A stretch of DNA of 64,000 bases from Flammeovirga sp. SJP92 (lineage in GTDB: Bacteria > Bacteroidota > Bacteroidia > Cytophagales > Flammeovirgaceae): the NCBI RefSeq assembly GCF_001583495.1, contig NZ_LQAQ01000032.1, forward strand, positions 62,001-126,000, read 5' to 3'. A program made the position numbers and the translations under genes. This document shows, piece by piece, positions 17,380 to 25,955 of this stretch (the stretch's first letter is position 1; each line of letters starts with the position of its first letter). The notes beneath the pieces are model-generated. The model saw only the letters and a program-made list of their open reading frames with translations, did no database searches and was not told where the DNA came from.

Positions 17380-18053
17380 TATATTTACTTTAAATATGTT
17401 TAAAATTCATTTTATTATACTAAAAAACTATTTGCTCTCTTAGCAAGAGAGGCAAACCCACCTTATATACCCAATAGCAGTACTTTTTACTTACACTCTT
17501 TCCATGACCTCTTCTGCAAATGGAACCGACCTGAAATATTTAGTGGAATATGTTTTAATTCTCTATTTGTACTAGTAAAAGAAATTATTGTGGTGAACAG
17601 AGTTGTTTTGATATTAATATATTCTCTGAAATGACCTTACAAGTTTGAAGTATTTCATTGCTTTAAAAGTTCAGTTGAATTGAATTAATCCTAGAAAACT
17701 ATCTGGAAAAACTTGGATAGACATCACTAAAAAGAAAGATTGTATCAAACCTTTTATTACATATTTGATAATCTTTGACCTCATACTTACTTGAAATGCC
17801 CACTTCTTCTTAAAGAGAAACTCTATAACTAAATCATGAAAAATGCAATGAGAGACGATACCTAAATGAGAATTATATCAATTTCCATCAAAAATTTCTA
17901 ATTGAAAACATTATAGTAATCTTATACAGTATTTGAGTATACCTATCTAAATACTCAGAACTTAGGTTATTATTAATTAATAGAAACAGTTAAAGTGTTA
18001 AGCTATTGTTGCTATTTGTTTTAATTGTTTAGCCATTTTCAAATTCATCTACC
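17380..18053. other. Intergenic stretch, nothing recognised
   Basis: About 670 AT-rich bases. Both strands are full of stops in all frames, and I recognise no remnant of a fibre, transposase or RNA gene. It may contain the promoter of the gene at 15376 and the terminator of the fibre at 18054, but no clear hairpin is visible. Confidence 0.4.
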
Positions 18054-18998
18054 TTAGTCTTGTTCGAGTTTTTTAATTCTCTCTAAATAAATCTTATTTA
18101 GTTCATTTTGTTTGTCCAATTCCTTTCTCACTTCAATTAAGTAAAGCGTTAATTCTTCAACCTTTCTTAATAAAACAGCATCACTTTCTCCCAAATTCAC
18201 CCCATCTTCTTCAATTTCTTTGGCAGATGGAACATCGGGAAGATGTTTATATTTTTTGATATGGGCTTCAACTTCTGAAAGTGGTTTTAGAGCATAACTG
18301 TCTTCAAAAACATAGTCTGGCCAATTTTCATTTGTTACTTTCACTTCTTTTGCTTTGATATTCCCATTTACAGCTAACATCGCATCAGGTGTCGTAGTTC
18401 CTATTCCAACCTTTCCATGTTGTGTAATTCTAAAACGATGTTTGCCTCCTGTAAAAATATCAGCACCAAAATGGCCAGACATATAAGCATTGTTACCATT
18501 AGCTGATGAACCAGCATCAAAATTGTGAAAGCCAAAACCGTAGTGGTGTATGTATTCTTCATCAAATAAGAAATCGTCATTTATTTGACAGGTTATTCCT
18601 GATGATTTACCTTCCTTATCATTCGCACTAGGAATAACCAAAACTCCATTAACGTATGAGTTGCCATTTACAAAAAGATTGTAGTTTGAATTATTAGATA
18701 ATGTATTTATCATCAACCTTCCTTCTTTTGCAAACATGCTGTGAGCAGATCCACTACCATTACCAAAAAAAATATGATTTCCTTTGTAATAATTAAAGTG
18801 AAGGTCATTCCCATCCCAAACATCTATATGCGCATTTGCATTAGAATATTTTGTGATTCGAATTTTAGATTCTGAAAAATTATCTGTATTTCCATTTACA
18901 AATACATAAGCATGACCAGAAGCGTTACCTAGTTCAGTAACTTGAGCAATTGTCTTAAATGCACTCAGCACTAAGATGAGAAAAAATAAAGGTTTCAT
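18054..18998 (-). CDS. Solitary secreted fibre-like protein, class B-like cap
   Basis: 314 residues. Signal peptide ends KTIAQ. The body contains VFVNGNTDNFSESK, a GNGSGSAHSMF segment and one GIGTTTPDAML turn. The cap (215-280) is of class B type but divergent: NWPDYVFEDSY, PLSEVEAHI, HLPDVPSAKEIEEDGVNLGE and LLRKVEELTLYLIE. The coiled coil is also different. It stands alone, outside both arrays, and its cap has not been homogenised with theirs. This fits the idea that cap identity inside the arrays is kept by gene conversion. Confidence 0.84.
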   Translation of the reverse strand: MKPLFFLILVLSAFKTIAQVTELGNASGHAYVFVNGNTDNFSESKIRITKYSNANAHIDVWDGNDLHFNYYKGNHIFFGNGSGSAHSMFAKEGRLMINTLSNNSNYNLFVNGNSYVNGVLVIPSANDKEGKSSGITCQINDDFLFDEEYIHHYGFGFHNFDAGSSANGNNAYMSGHFGADIFTGGKHRFRITQHGKVGIGTTTPDAMLAVNGNIKAKEVKVTNENWPDYVFEDSYALKPLSEVEAHIKKYKHLPDVPSAKEIEEDGVNLGESDAVLLRKVEELTLYLIEVRKELDKQNELNKIYLERIKKLEQD

Positions 18999-19165
18999 TT
19001 TTATTAATTTTAGAATATAGTTTGTTTTTTCAATATTTGCTTACACACTAATATGTTAAATATTTTATATAATAACGCTTAATTGTTTGTTTGTATTACA
19101 AAACAAAGTACACACATTAATAATTAATAAACAATCATTTACATTCTTTTTTTTGATTTTAACTT

Positions 19166-20167
19166 TTATTTACATTTAAAGTTAATTCCCTTCCTAAAAC
19201 CACTCGGACTCACCCCATATTTCTCCTTAAAGGCTGTAGAAAATTTCTTTAATGAAGAGAACCCGCAGTCCAAGGCAATTTGAGTCATGGACTTGCCTGT
19301 TTCGAGAAGCAGTTGCTTGGTGGTTTCTAGTCTGAAGTTTTGGAAGTATTTGTAGACGGTGGTGCCGTACATCTGTTTGAAGTCTTTTTGGAGTTTACTT
19401 TCACTGATACCAAATTGTGCACATAGTTCTGGGATGTAAGGTAACTTTCCAACGTTTTTGGTCAGTGCTGTTTCTAATTGTATCATTCTATGAATGTCAT
19501 TAGGATTCATGGTTGATAATTCTTCACCTCTATTGTCTATGAGGTACAAAAACTTAGTAGTCAACTCTAGTAACCTGTAGGTGGTAAAACTTGGTTGCAA
19601 GATGCGTTCTCCATTATAATGTATCAACTCGTAAAGCGATTTGCTAATTTCAAAGGGTATAAGCTCTACAAATGCATATGTTTTTTCGAGAAGGTATTTT
19701 TGGATATTAATGGTGTTTTGATGATGAATGTTTTCAAAGTAGTTGGAAGGTATTTCAATACTGATCCATTCTCTTTTCTCTTGTGGCTCAAAAAGCAAGG
19801 TAACCTCCCCTATATTTTTCTCTATCAAAACAATTGATGATTTTGTATTTTGAAGTACAGTTTTATCTGCCCAGTTTTTTCTATGGAAATTGATTTGAGG
19901 ATAAAAACTAAAATATAGATTAGAATCGTTTTGATCAGTTTGGTAATGAAGCTCCACCTGCTCATGAAAAGAGATTGAATTGATAGTGATTTTTACACCT
20001 TTGATCCATTCAAAATAGTACACATGAAGATCAAAAGCATCATTTTTTATCTTTAATAGATTGTCTTTATAGTCCCCATTATATTCTGAAGCAAGTGCTG
20101 CTAAGAACTCTTCCACAGAGAAATTCCCTTGATAGTGAAATGTAAATTGCTGTCTATTTTCCTTCAT
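19166..20167 (-). CDS. AraC-family transcriptional regulator
   Basis: 333 residues, no signal peptide or membrane segment. The last 100 residues contain the two AraC/XylS helix-turn-helices: IPELCAQFGISESKLQKDFK, then MTQIALDCGFSSLKKFSTAF followed by KEKYGVSPSGFRKG. The N-terminal 230 residues are an unknown sensory domain without a recognisable cupin motif. The product is a cytoplasmic DNA-binding protein. It lies downstream of MarC and the amidohydrolase on the same strand but is separated from them by a terminator at 20222-20250, so it is probably transcribed on its own. Whether it controls that pair is not shown. Confidence 0.88.
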   Translation of the reverse strand: MKENRQQFTFHYQGNFSVEEFLAALASEYNGDYKDNLLKIKNDAFDLHVYYFEWIKGVKITINSISFHEQVELHYQTDQNDSNLYFSFYPQINFHRKNWADKTVLQNTKSSIVLIEKNIGEVTLLFEPQEKREWISIEIPSNYFENIHHQNTINIQKYLLEKTYAFVELIPFEISKSLYELIHYNGERILQPSFTTYRLLELTTKFLYLIDNRGEELSTMNPNDIHRMIQLETALTKNVGKLPYIPELCAQFGISESKLQKDFKQMYGTTVYKYFQNFRLETTKQLLLETGKSMTQIALDCGFSSLKKFSTAFKEKYGVSPSGFRKGINFKCK

Positions 20168-20221
20168 TTATCATTCTGTAAAGATGTACTCCACTTTTTC
20201 CACATTTCAAAATAATGTAAA

Positions 20222-20250
20222 AAATACCCCCAGCAAAACCGGAGGTATTT
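20222..20250 (-). terminator. Terminator after marC
   Basis: AAATACC and GGTATTT arms around a GC-rich inner part. On the minus strand it is followed by a T-run (TATTTTTTAC). It lies about 100 nt past the marC stop and just upstream of the AraC gene. A second small dyad, TACGAAA-N5-TTTCGTA, sits at 20258-20276 and may be part of the terminator or a binding site. Confidence 0.75.
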
Positions 20251-20348
20251 ATAATACTACGAAACTTAATTTCGTACCAAAACAAAACTAATTCTGATTC
20301 ATTATTATATAATTTATTCGAGAACTGATTCTGGTTTAGTACCTATAA

Positions 20349-20939
20349 CTAATGAAAACTATTTGCAAAACTCATGACACCTGTCAAAATAAATTGAACG
20401 CCCATGGCTAAGATGATTAGTCCCATAAAACGGGTGGTGATTTGGCTTGTTTTTGATGCTTTTGTCTGATTCTTTCTTGATAATAATGCAATGATAATCC
20501 ATGTTGCAATCAATACCACCGCAATAGATATCAGTGCCACTACAGGTATATGATTCTCTGCTTCTGAAATGGAGAGTGTGATCACGCCTGTTATGGTTCC
20601 TGGACTTGCAGCAAAAAGAATCAAAGGCATCAAACTTTTCTCTTTATTCTGTTCTTTTTGATTCTCTTTTTTGTTTAACATTCCAAAGCCTATTGAAACC
20701 AATACTAATCCTCCTGCCACTTGGAATGCATCTAAACTTATTTCCAACATATTAAGGAGTTTTGATCCAAAAAATGCTGATATCGCTAATATTAATCCCA
20801 CAGTAAAAACGGTTTCTGTCAGATCTCTTAGTTTGTGTTTGTATGATTTCCCTCTCTCAATCCCGCCAAAGATTTGAGAACAAATGACCGGATTGATTAA
20901 TGAGAAAATGGTTAATATTCCTTGAAAATAAACTTCCAT
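20349..20939 (-). CDS. marC: MarC-family integral membrane protein
   Basis: 196 residues, close to the usual 200-220 of MarC (UPF0056). About six membrane segments. N-terminal FSLINPVICSQIF corresponds to the NP-containing first helix, VAGGLVLVSIGFGML to the third, and LILFAASPGTITGVI to the central SPG loop typical of the family. The biochemical role of MarC is unresolved; the old link to multiple antibiotic resistance has been withdrawn. It lies 12 nt after the amidohydrolase and is probably cotranscribed with it. Confidence 0.85.
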   Translation of the reverse strand: MEVYFQGILTIFSLINPVICSQIFGGIERGKSYKHKLRDLTETVFTVGLILAISAFFGSKLLNMLEISLDAFQVAGGLVLVSIGFGMLNKKENQKEQNKEKSLMPLILFAASPGTITGVITLSISEAENHIPVVALISIAVVLIATWIIIALLSRKNQTKASKTSQITTRFMGLIILAMGVQFILTGVMSFANSFH

Positions 20940-20951
20940 TTTTTTATTGTT

Positions 20952-22268
20952 TTATTGATTGATTGTGTTTTTATAGATTACTCCATCTTTCATGATCATC
21001 AAGAAATTGTGTTCTGGATCTGCTACCAAATCAAGATTTTCAAGTGGGTTACCGTCCACCAAAATCATATCGGCATAAGCACCTTCTTCTACCACACCTA
21101 ACAAACCTTCTTGATAAGGATGTCTTGAGCCAGCCAATTCCAACAACTCCGCGTTTCCTGAAGTGGCTATTCTTAAAGCTTCAAACGGTGAATACCAATT
21201 GCCCAATCTTGCCAATAAGACATTCTGATTCTTAGTGTTTTCTGCATCAAATAAAATGTCTGTACCAAATGAAACTTTCACACCAATTTTTGAAGCTTTC
21301 TGATACACATTGTCTACCGCCTTTACCACTTGTAACCATTTCTCCTGACTACCCGGATCTGCAAAAGCGTTATCTCCTTCCAAGAAAGGCTGTGGACTTA
21401 ACCAAACGCCTTTTTCTTTCATCAATTCCAAAGTAGAGTCTGAAGCAAAGAAACCATGCTCAATTGATTTCACTCCTGCATTTACAGCTGCAATAATTCC
21501 TTTATCAATCATTACATGTGATTGAACATAAGTACCATAATTTTCTGCCTCTTCGACAATCGCTTTGATTTCATCCATAGAATATTCCATTACCTCTAAA
21601 GGATCATATTCAGATGAAACACCGCCACCTGTACAGATTTTAATCTGCGTAGCACCATATTTTAATATCTCTCTTGTGACTTTACGTACCTCAGGAACCC
21701 CATCAGCAGTAATGGCCATCATATTTCTTTCCCAATAACTCATCTCTCCTACTGATTTTCTTGGTTCATCCAAAATACAGTAGTGATCTGCATGTCCTGT
21801 TGTCTGGCTCATAAATGGTCCCGAAGGCAGAATACGGTGGCCTGGATATTCTCCAGCATCAATTAACTTCTTTACGGCAAACGGATTTCCACCTGGATCT
21901 CTTACCGTAGTAAAGCCTCTCATTAGTGTTTGTTCTGCCCCTTTCATACTACGGATTGCTACCTCTGGCATGTCACCTTGGTTCATAAACAAAACCTCTG
22001 CTGGAGTATAAGCATAAGAGGTATGCCAATGTGCATCGATCAATCCGGGTATTAATGTTTTGCCTTCTCCATTTATTATCTCAACTGTATCAGCTTCTAT
22101 ATTTTTTGCAATTTTCTGTACTTTATTCCCATGAATCAGTACATCAACGCCTTTTTTTAATTTCTCATTTTTGCCGTCAAATACATCTACATTTTTAATT
22201 AGAATGTCATTTTGAGCAAATAATTGTGCACTAGCAAAAACGCATAGTAGCAATAATAACTTTTTCAT
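20952..22268 (-). CDS. Exported metal-dependent amidohydrolase
   Basis: 438 residues from the ATG at 22268, chosen because MKKLLLLLCVFASAQLFAQ is a proper signal peptide; an earlier ATG at 22313 would bury it. The fold is the TIM-barrel amidohydrolase: the metal pair HxH in LIDAHWH (His 80 and 82), a Lys in the strand before GGGVSSEYDP, His in VQSHVMI and in IEHGF, and the catalytic Asp in SFGTDILF. The C-terminal ADMILVDGNPLENL is typical. It belongs to the imidazolonepropionase / Xaa-Pro dipeptidase-like group, and the signal peptide places it in the periplasm. Exact substrate not predictable from sequence. Confidence 0.85.
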   Translation of the reverse strand: MKKLLLLLCVFASAQLFAQNDILIKNVDVFDGKNEKLKKGVDVLIHGNKVQKIAKNIEADTVEIINGEGKTLIPGLIDAHWHTSYAYTPAEVLFMNQGDMPEVAIRSMKGAEQTLMRGFTTVRDPGGNPFAVKKLIDAGEYPGHRILPSGPFMSQTTGHADHYCILDEPRKSVGEMSYWERNMMAITADGVPEVRKVTREILKYGATQIKICTGGGVSSEYDPLEVMEYSMDEIKAIVEEAENYGTYVQSHVMIDKGIIAAVNAGVKSIEHGFFASDSTLELMKEKGVWLSPQPFLEGDNAFADPGSQEKWLQVVKAVDNVYQKASKIGVKVSFGTDILFDAENTKNQNVLLARLGNWYSPFEALRIATSGNAELLELAGSRHPYQEGLLGVVEEGAYADMILVDGNPLENLDLVADPEHNFLMIMKDGVIYKNTINQ

Positions 22269-22591
22269 AATAATAGATTTTTGATTTAATGATGTATAGT
22301 GTTGTGAGATCACTTTCTTTCCCTAAATCTCACATTACAAAGGTCATACAATTACCAATCAATCGTTTACATTATCTGATTAGACATTTACATAAAAAAG
22401 TCAAAAGTTATTTTTGAGACATCTCGTGCAAATAGATGCATAAAAGAGGAAAATATAGTAGATTGCTTTTGGTATAAAAAGATCATTTATTGATGAGAAT
22501 AACAGCTTAAACCTTTACTTCAATTTATTATAAGCATTTTTTAAACCTGACCATAGGTAGCGTTCTCATCAGATCTATTAAAACAAACTTT

Positions 22592-23332
22592 ATGAAAATT
22601 ATTACAACATTCATCTTAATCAGTCTACTCTCAATTCAAATGATGTACGGACAAAACACCAAAGCAGTCGAAAATATTAAACCTACGACTTCTCAAAAGG
22701 AAAGAAGAGAACGTTCTGAAACCATCTGTCAATCTAAAGGGATTCCAGTGTACAAGAATAAAAACGCCTTATTTATCAACTCAGATGAGGCCATTACACT
22801 AAGGACAAAAGATGAAGTAGTGGACCGCGTTTTTGCGTTGCTCTATCTTGCTTTAAAAAGTGAAGGGCTGGAAGAGGCTCATTTAAAAAATCTTGAGCAA
22901 ATGTATAGTGTGGAGGAAAAATTAACTCCTAATGAATTGCTTTATTTTAATGCCGATAACCCGACGGAACAGCAAAGAGTAAATGCAAATTGGAAATATG
23001 AATGTATGCACGTTATGCTTTGGTCTTTGGGTTATATTGAAGATTTACATTTTCCAAGTGAGGTATGTAATGTAGCTGATGATGTAGGCATCATTGTCAA
23101 AAAAGGGCCAAAGAAATTCAGAGAGGATGCTGAATTGAGAAACAAAGAAGAAATTCTTGACAAAGCTGATCTGATATTACGTTACGATTGGGCATGTGTG
23201 AGTGCACGTGTAAAAGGGGAAAAAGCTCCGGCAAATTTAGATGCAGGCGTTGTTTATGAATGGCATTATGCTTTGAATTGGCTTATTCAATATGCGAATC
23301 AAAACTGGGATAATGTGACAACTGATACTTGA
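22592..23332 (+). CDS. Secreted DUF4272 protein
   Basis: 246 residues. Signal peptide ends MMYGQ. The rest is one DUF4272 domain: ERSETICQSKGIPVYKN, LRTKDEVVDRVFALLYLAL, LTPNELLYF, the NWKYECMHVMLWSLGYIE core, RNKEEILDKADLILRYDWAC, and the C-terminal GVVYEWHYALNWLIQYA with NWDNVTTDT. DUF4272 proteins are usually cytoplasmic and sit near immunity or unknown genes, so the signal peptide here is notable. Function unknown. It is a single gene on the plus strand with its own strong terminator at 23361. Confidence 0.82.
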   Translation: MKIITTFILISLLSIQMMYGQNTKAVENIKPTTSQKERRERSETICQSKGIPVYKNKNALFINSDEAITLRTKDEVVDRVFALLYLALKSEGLEEAHLKNLEQMYSVEEKLTPNELLYFNADNPTEQQRVNANWKYECMHVMLWSLGYIEDLHFPSEVCNVADDVGIIVKKGPKKFREDAELRNKEEILDKADLILRYDWACVSARVKGEKAPANLDAGVVYEWHYALNWLIQYANQNWDNVTTDT

Positions 23333-23360
23333 TCTAAAAACGTTAATTCATAAAAGAAAT

Positions 23361-23405
23361 ACTCCTTCACTTCATAATGCATTGTAAAGTGAAGGAGTTT
23401 TTTTT
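23361..23405 (+). terminator. Rho-independent terminator of the DUF4272 gene
   Basis: Perfect 12-bp arms ACTCCTTCACTT (23361-23372) and AAGTGAAGGAGT (23387-23398) followed by a run of eight T. It lies 28 nt after the stop codon. Confidence 0.92.
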
Positions 23406-23412
23406 AAAAACT

Positions 23413-23461
23413 TAAGTACAAATTCAAAATTAACTATGATTTATTTTTGATTTAGTACTTA
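23413..23461. repeat. MITE-like inverted-repeat element, short copy
   Basis: A 49-bp imperfect palindrome, TAAGTACAAATTCAAAATTA facing TTTTTGATTTAGTACTTA. A longer copy (162 bp) lies at 37408-37569. This copy equals the longer one with the centre deleted between two AATTA repeats. Its right end supplies the stop codon (TAA, 23461-23459) of the neighbouring minus-strand gene. Confidence 0.75.
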
Positions 23462-23962
23462 TTTCAATTTTCTATTTGTTATCATTCCTGATGGATAATA
23501 ATGATGTTTTTCTAACTCTAATTGTACGTCTGAAGGAATCAATCTATAATATTCTCTTTCCACCGGACCAATATCATGCATTGAAAACGGTTTACCAATA
23601 TGAATACCAATCGCTTTCATTTGCTGAAGTAACTTTTTGTTTTGAGCATAAGGTTTCTTTTGCATAAGAAATGATAACTCTGTCAGAAACTCTTCTAAGG
23701 TGAGTGATTTCACTTTTTCTATGGGAGAAGAAAATGATGCCTTTTTGAATAATAAAGGATTAGAATTCTCTTTCTGTTTAGTTTTTGATTTTTGGGTATA
23801 ATACATCAACACAATCGGAAACCCATACTGATAAATATCCGCAATTTTTTGAGCTTTATGAGAAACAAGTTCGGTGGATTGTTGAATTTCTTTGAAGGCA
23901 TTGATGGCCGTTAGTACACCAAGGCAACTTAAAAGCATGAGCAACCTGTTATTAATTTCCAT
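23459..23962 (-). CDS. Shortened DUF1254-family protein, probably a decaying gene
   Basis: 167 residues. An N-terminal hydrophobic stretch (LLMLLSCLGVLTAINAF) could be a signal or anchor. KIADIYQYGFPIVLMYYTQ matches the start of DUF1254 domains, and LMQKKPYAQNKKLLQQMKAI followed by GIHIGKPF matches a later segment of the same family (the NPP...IGIxPGxxF region). The roughly 200 residues normally between them, and the C-terminal DUF1214 domain, are absent. So this is an internally deleted and truncated relative. The frame ends inside a MITE-like repeat that provides the stop. Any remaining function is doubtful. Confidence 0.6.
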   Translation of the reverse strand: MEINNRLLMLLSCLGVLTAINAFKEIQQSTELVSHKAQKIADIYQYGFPIVLMYYTQKSKTKQKENSNPLLFKKASFSSPIEKVKSLTLEEFLTELSFLMQKKPYAQNKKLLQQMKAIGIHIGKPFSMHDIGPVEREYYRLIPSDVQLELEKHHYYPSGMITNRKLK

Positions 23963-24100
23963 TTTTTGAATACAAAATTTAAAGATTAAAGCACCAAAAT
24001 AAAATGTCTTCTTCTGGTCTTGAGCTACTGTATAAAACGGTGATACTGAAATTGGTTTTTATAAAATGCGGGTGTTTGCTATCAAAAAATGGTTATAAAA

Positions 24101-24130
24101 AAGGGAACCTCTATTTTTAGAAATTCCCTT
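24101..24130 (-). terminator. Terminator of the thiamine-binding-like gene
   Basis: AAGGGAA and TTCCCTT arms. On the minus strand it is followed by TTTTTTAT. It starts 9 nt beyond the stop of the gene at 24139. Confidence 0.8.
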
Positions 24131-24138
24131 CGGTTCGA

Positions 24139-24447
24139 TTAGTCCACTTTACCAATTCTTTTTTCGATTGATTCTGTTTTTGACTTAATCATATTTGATT
24201 TATTCTTATTGTAATCCATGTTCATCACACAATAAATACGATCAGAAATAGGATCCATAATTTTGTATGCTTCGTCCACAACGTTGAGTAATTCAGTCAC
24301 GGTCTCTGCTTCAATGACAGTACCCATTGGTGAAAACTGGTACGTTAATCCAGAGTCCTTAATGTGTTTTACGACTTTACTCACGTATTCACCGATATGA
24401 TCTCCCTTATCAATTGGGAAGATCGCGAAATTCATAATTGCTCCCAT
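24139..24447 (-). CDS. MTH1187/YqgV-type thiamine-binding protein (UPF0045)
   Basis: 102 residues, the normal size of this small ferredoxin-like fold. FAIFPIDKGDHIGEYVSKVV matches the family's N-terminal strand and helix, YQFSPMGTVIEAE the central beta hairpin, and ELLNVVDEAYKI the second helix. Relatives bind thiamine or a related pyrimidine; the true ligand and role in Bacteroidetes are not settled. Cytoplasmic, no signal peptide. An in-frame second ATG at 24435 (MNFAIFP) is an alternative start. Single gene with a promoter box at 24516-24523 and a terminator at 24101-24130. Confidence 0.85.
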   Translation of the reverse strand: MGAIMNFAIFPIDKGDHIGEYVSKVVKHIKDSGLTYQFSPMGTVIEAETVTELLNVVDEAYKIMDPISDRIYCVMNMDYNKNKSNMIKSKTESIEKRIGKVD

Positions 24448-24515
24448 AAATGAGTTTGTTTTTTAAGTTTCAGGCATTTCATCAAAATGATGCAATCATT
24501 TGAGTCGTGCTTTCA

Positions 24516-24523
24516 CAAATTTA
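24516..24523 (-). promoter_or_regulatory. Bacteroidetes -7 box (TAAATTTG)
   Basis: TAAATTTG on the minus strand matches the consensus TAnnTTTG and lies 69 nt upstream of the ATG at 24447. No clear TTTG -33 box is seen, so confidence is limited. Confidence 0.45.
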
Positions 24524-24544
24524 TGAGGAATAATGAATCTATAC

Positions 24545-25000
24545 CTAATTTATATGCAGGGGATTCTTTTTGGAAGAGAATTTCTCATACCATACCACAA
24601 AAAAAGTATCATATTCTTCACCTACCTTTTGAGTAATCAGTTCGTATTCAACTCCTCTTTCTTTATTAATAAAAAACTTCATAGTTGCTTCAGAATAATT
24701 CAATACACTATCAAAGGTGATGGTATGTGCTTCTTGCATTCCTTCTTCAAAAGCCATATGAGCAGATTTTGTCAAAGTTGTAGGAATTCTAGAGTCTGAA
24801 TCGACAGGTAAATAAATGACACCACAAATCAATTCTGATTGTTCATCTTCTATCGGCATCACTTGATACCAATGTTCATTAATTTCAGTAAAAGTACTGC
24901 TTTGATTTTTTTTCCCAATTTGAATTCCTTCGATCTCTTGGGCGAATAATTTTTGAGTAAATAATAAGGCAATGAAAATAGGTAAAAGTCTCGTTAACAT
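24545..25000 (-). CDS. Secreted protein of unknown function
   Basis: 151 residues. Signal peptide ends QKLFAQ. The mature part is a mixed alpha/beta domain with no motif I recognise (HWYQVMPIEDEQ, LICGVIYLPVDSD, EYELITQKVGEEYDTFFVVW). No lipobox, no T9SS tail. It is monocistronic, with a promoter box at 25034-25041. No strong terminator was seen between it and the gene at 24447. Function unknown. Confidence 0.7.
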   Translation of the reverse strand: MLTRLLPIFIALLFTQKLFAQEIEGIQIGKKNQSSTFTEINEHWYQVMPIEDEQSELICGVIYLPVDSDSRIPTTLTKSAHMAFEEGMQEAHTITFDSVLNYSEATMKFFINKERGVEYELITQKVGEEYDTFFVVWYEKFSSKKNPLHIN

Positions 25001-25033
25001 TACAGTTGATTTTATGTTTAAACACTAACAGCT

Positions 25034-25041
25034 CAAAGATA
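25034..25041 (-). promoter_or_regulatory. Bacteroidetes -7 box (TATCTTTG)
   Basis: TATCTTTG on the minus strand, an exact TAnnTTTG match, 34 nt upstream of the ATG at 25000. Confidence 0.5.
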
Positions 25042-25190
25042 CGGCACTACAGACGAATGGCTTACTAATGAATATTAACCTACAGAAGCAATAGTATTTA
25101 TTAGGAAGACTTTAAAATTATTGAGGTATTTTATTGATGATCATCATCAAAATTGGTTGTTACTTATAAATGTGTATTACGCATATAGAA

Positions 25191-25219
25191 AAAAACACCA
25201 CTCAAGAAGTGGTGTTTTT
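25191..25219 (-). terminator. Symmetrical hairpin with A and T runs
   Basis: AAAAACACCACT and AGTGGTGTTTTT around a 5-nt loop, a bidirectional terminator. It is the second hairpin downstream of the DinB gene at 25446 and may act as a backup, or close an unrecognised transcript. Confidence 0.75.
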
Positions 25220-25404
25220 CAGTCCCAGAAATTGGGATTCTAACTACTTTTGTAACTTAATAAATGTTTAACAAAAATAATCAGTAGTATCTCTCTAGAC
25301 AATAACCATTTTTAAGTATTTTTTCTGTTTTTTGGCCTAAATGAGACTTATATACAATGTTTTGAGACTAGAACAATTATTTTTATTCAAGAAAAAACGT
25401 GGTT

Positions 25405-25439
25405 AAAAACGCATTATTGGACTGTCCAATACGGTTTTT
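25405..25439 (-). terminator. Terminator of the aldolase/DinB operon
   Basis: Long near-perfect dyad AAAAACGCATTATTGGAC / GTCCAATACGGTTTTT immediately after the stop at 25446. The centre ATTGGAC-T-GTCCAAT has almost no loop. The T-run follows on both strands. Confidence 0.7.
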
Positions 25440-25445
25440 AAAAGG

Positions 25446-25955
25446 TTAATTTTTCTTTCCTAAAAATACATTCACTCCTTTTGGTTGAGGATTACCTGCT
25501 ATTCTTCTCCAGCTTACCACCTGCCCCACATGAGTAAGAGCATCTGCAATCTGTCCATTGATCAAATACCAAAATGGAAAAGATTGAGTAGACCCATTGT
25601 AATTATAATTTTCCAATGTTTTCGGGTCCATACCTCTTAGGTGTTGACTCAAATTCCAATACAAAGTCAATGTTTCCTGACGGTAATCTTCCAAGTTGGA
25701 AAGCTCTTTTTTAGGAGAAGTACTATTCGTTAAAACTTTATGAGCAGTAAAAGCCAAATCATAAATATGACCGATCAGTTCAATCATATTTCGGCTTGAA
25801 TCCACTGGCCTGAATTCAATTTCATTGGCTGTCAGTCCTTCTGTTGCCCAATGATACCTAAACCCTAGACCATCTACCATTCTACTAATTACAGTAGCCG
25901 CATTAGTCTTTTCTGGAAGTTGAGGTATTTCATCGTAAAGAAGTTGTTTGTCCAT
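25446..25955 (-). CDS. DinB-superfamily protein
   Basis: 169 residues, a four-helix-bundle DinB-like protein. VISRMVDGLGFRYHWATEGL is the first helix, MIELIGHIYDLAFTAHKVL the second with a metal-type His, and the C-terminal DALTHVGQVVSWRRIAGNP holds the third His and the conserved arginine. Relatives are metal-dependent thiol-transfer or DNA-damage-inducible proteins, mostly uncharacterised. Start and upstream stop overlap by one base (TAATG) with the aldolase, so they are cotranslated. Last gene of a three-gene operon (27141 to 25446). Confidence 0.75.
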   Translation of the reverse strand: MDKQLLYDEIPQLPEKTNAATVISRMVDGLGFRYHWATEGLTANEIEFRPVDSSRNMIELIGHIYDLAFTAHKVLTNSTSPKKELSNLEDYRQETLTLYWNLSQHLRGMDPKTLENYNYNGSTQSFPFWYLINGQIADALTHVGQVVSWRRIAGNPQPKGVNVFLGKKN

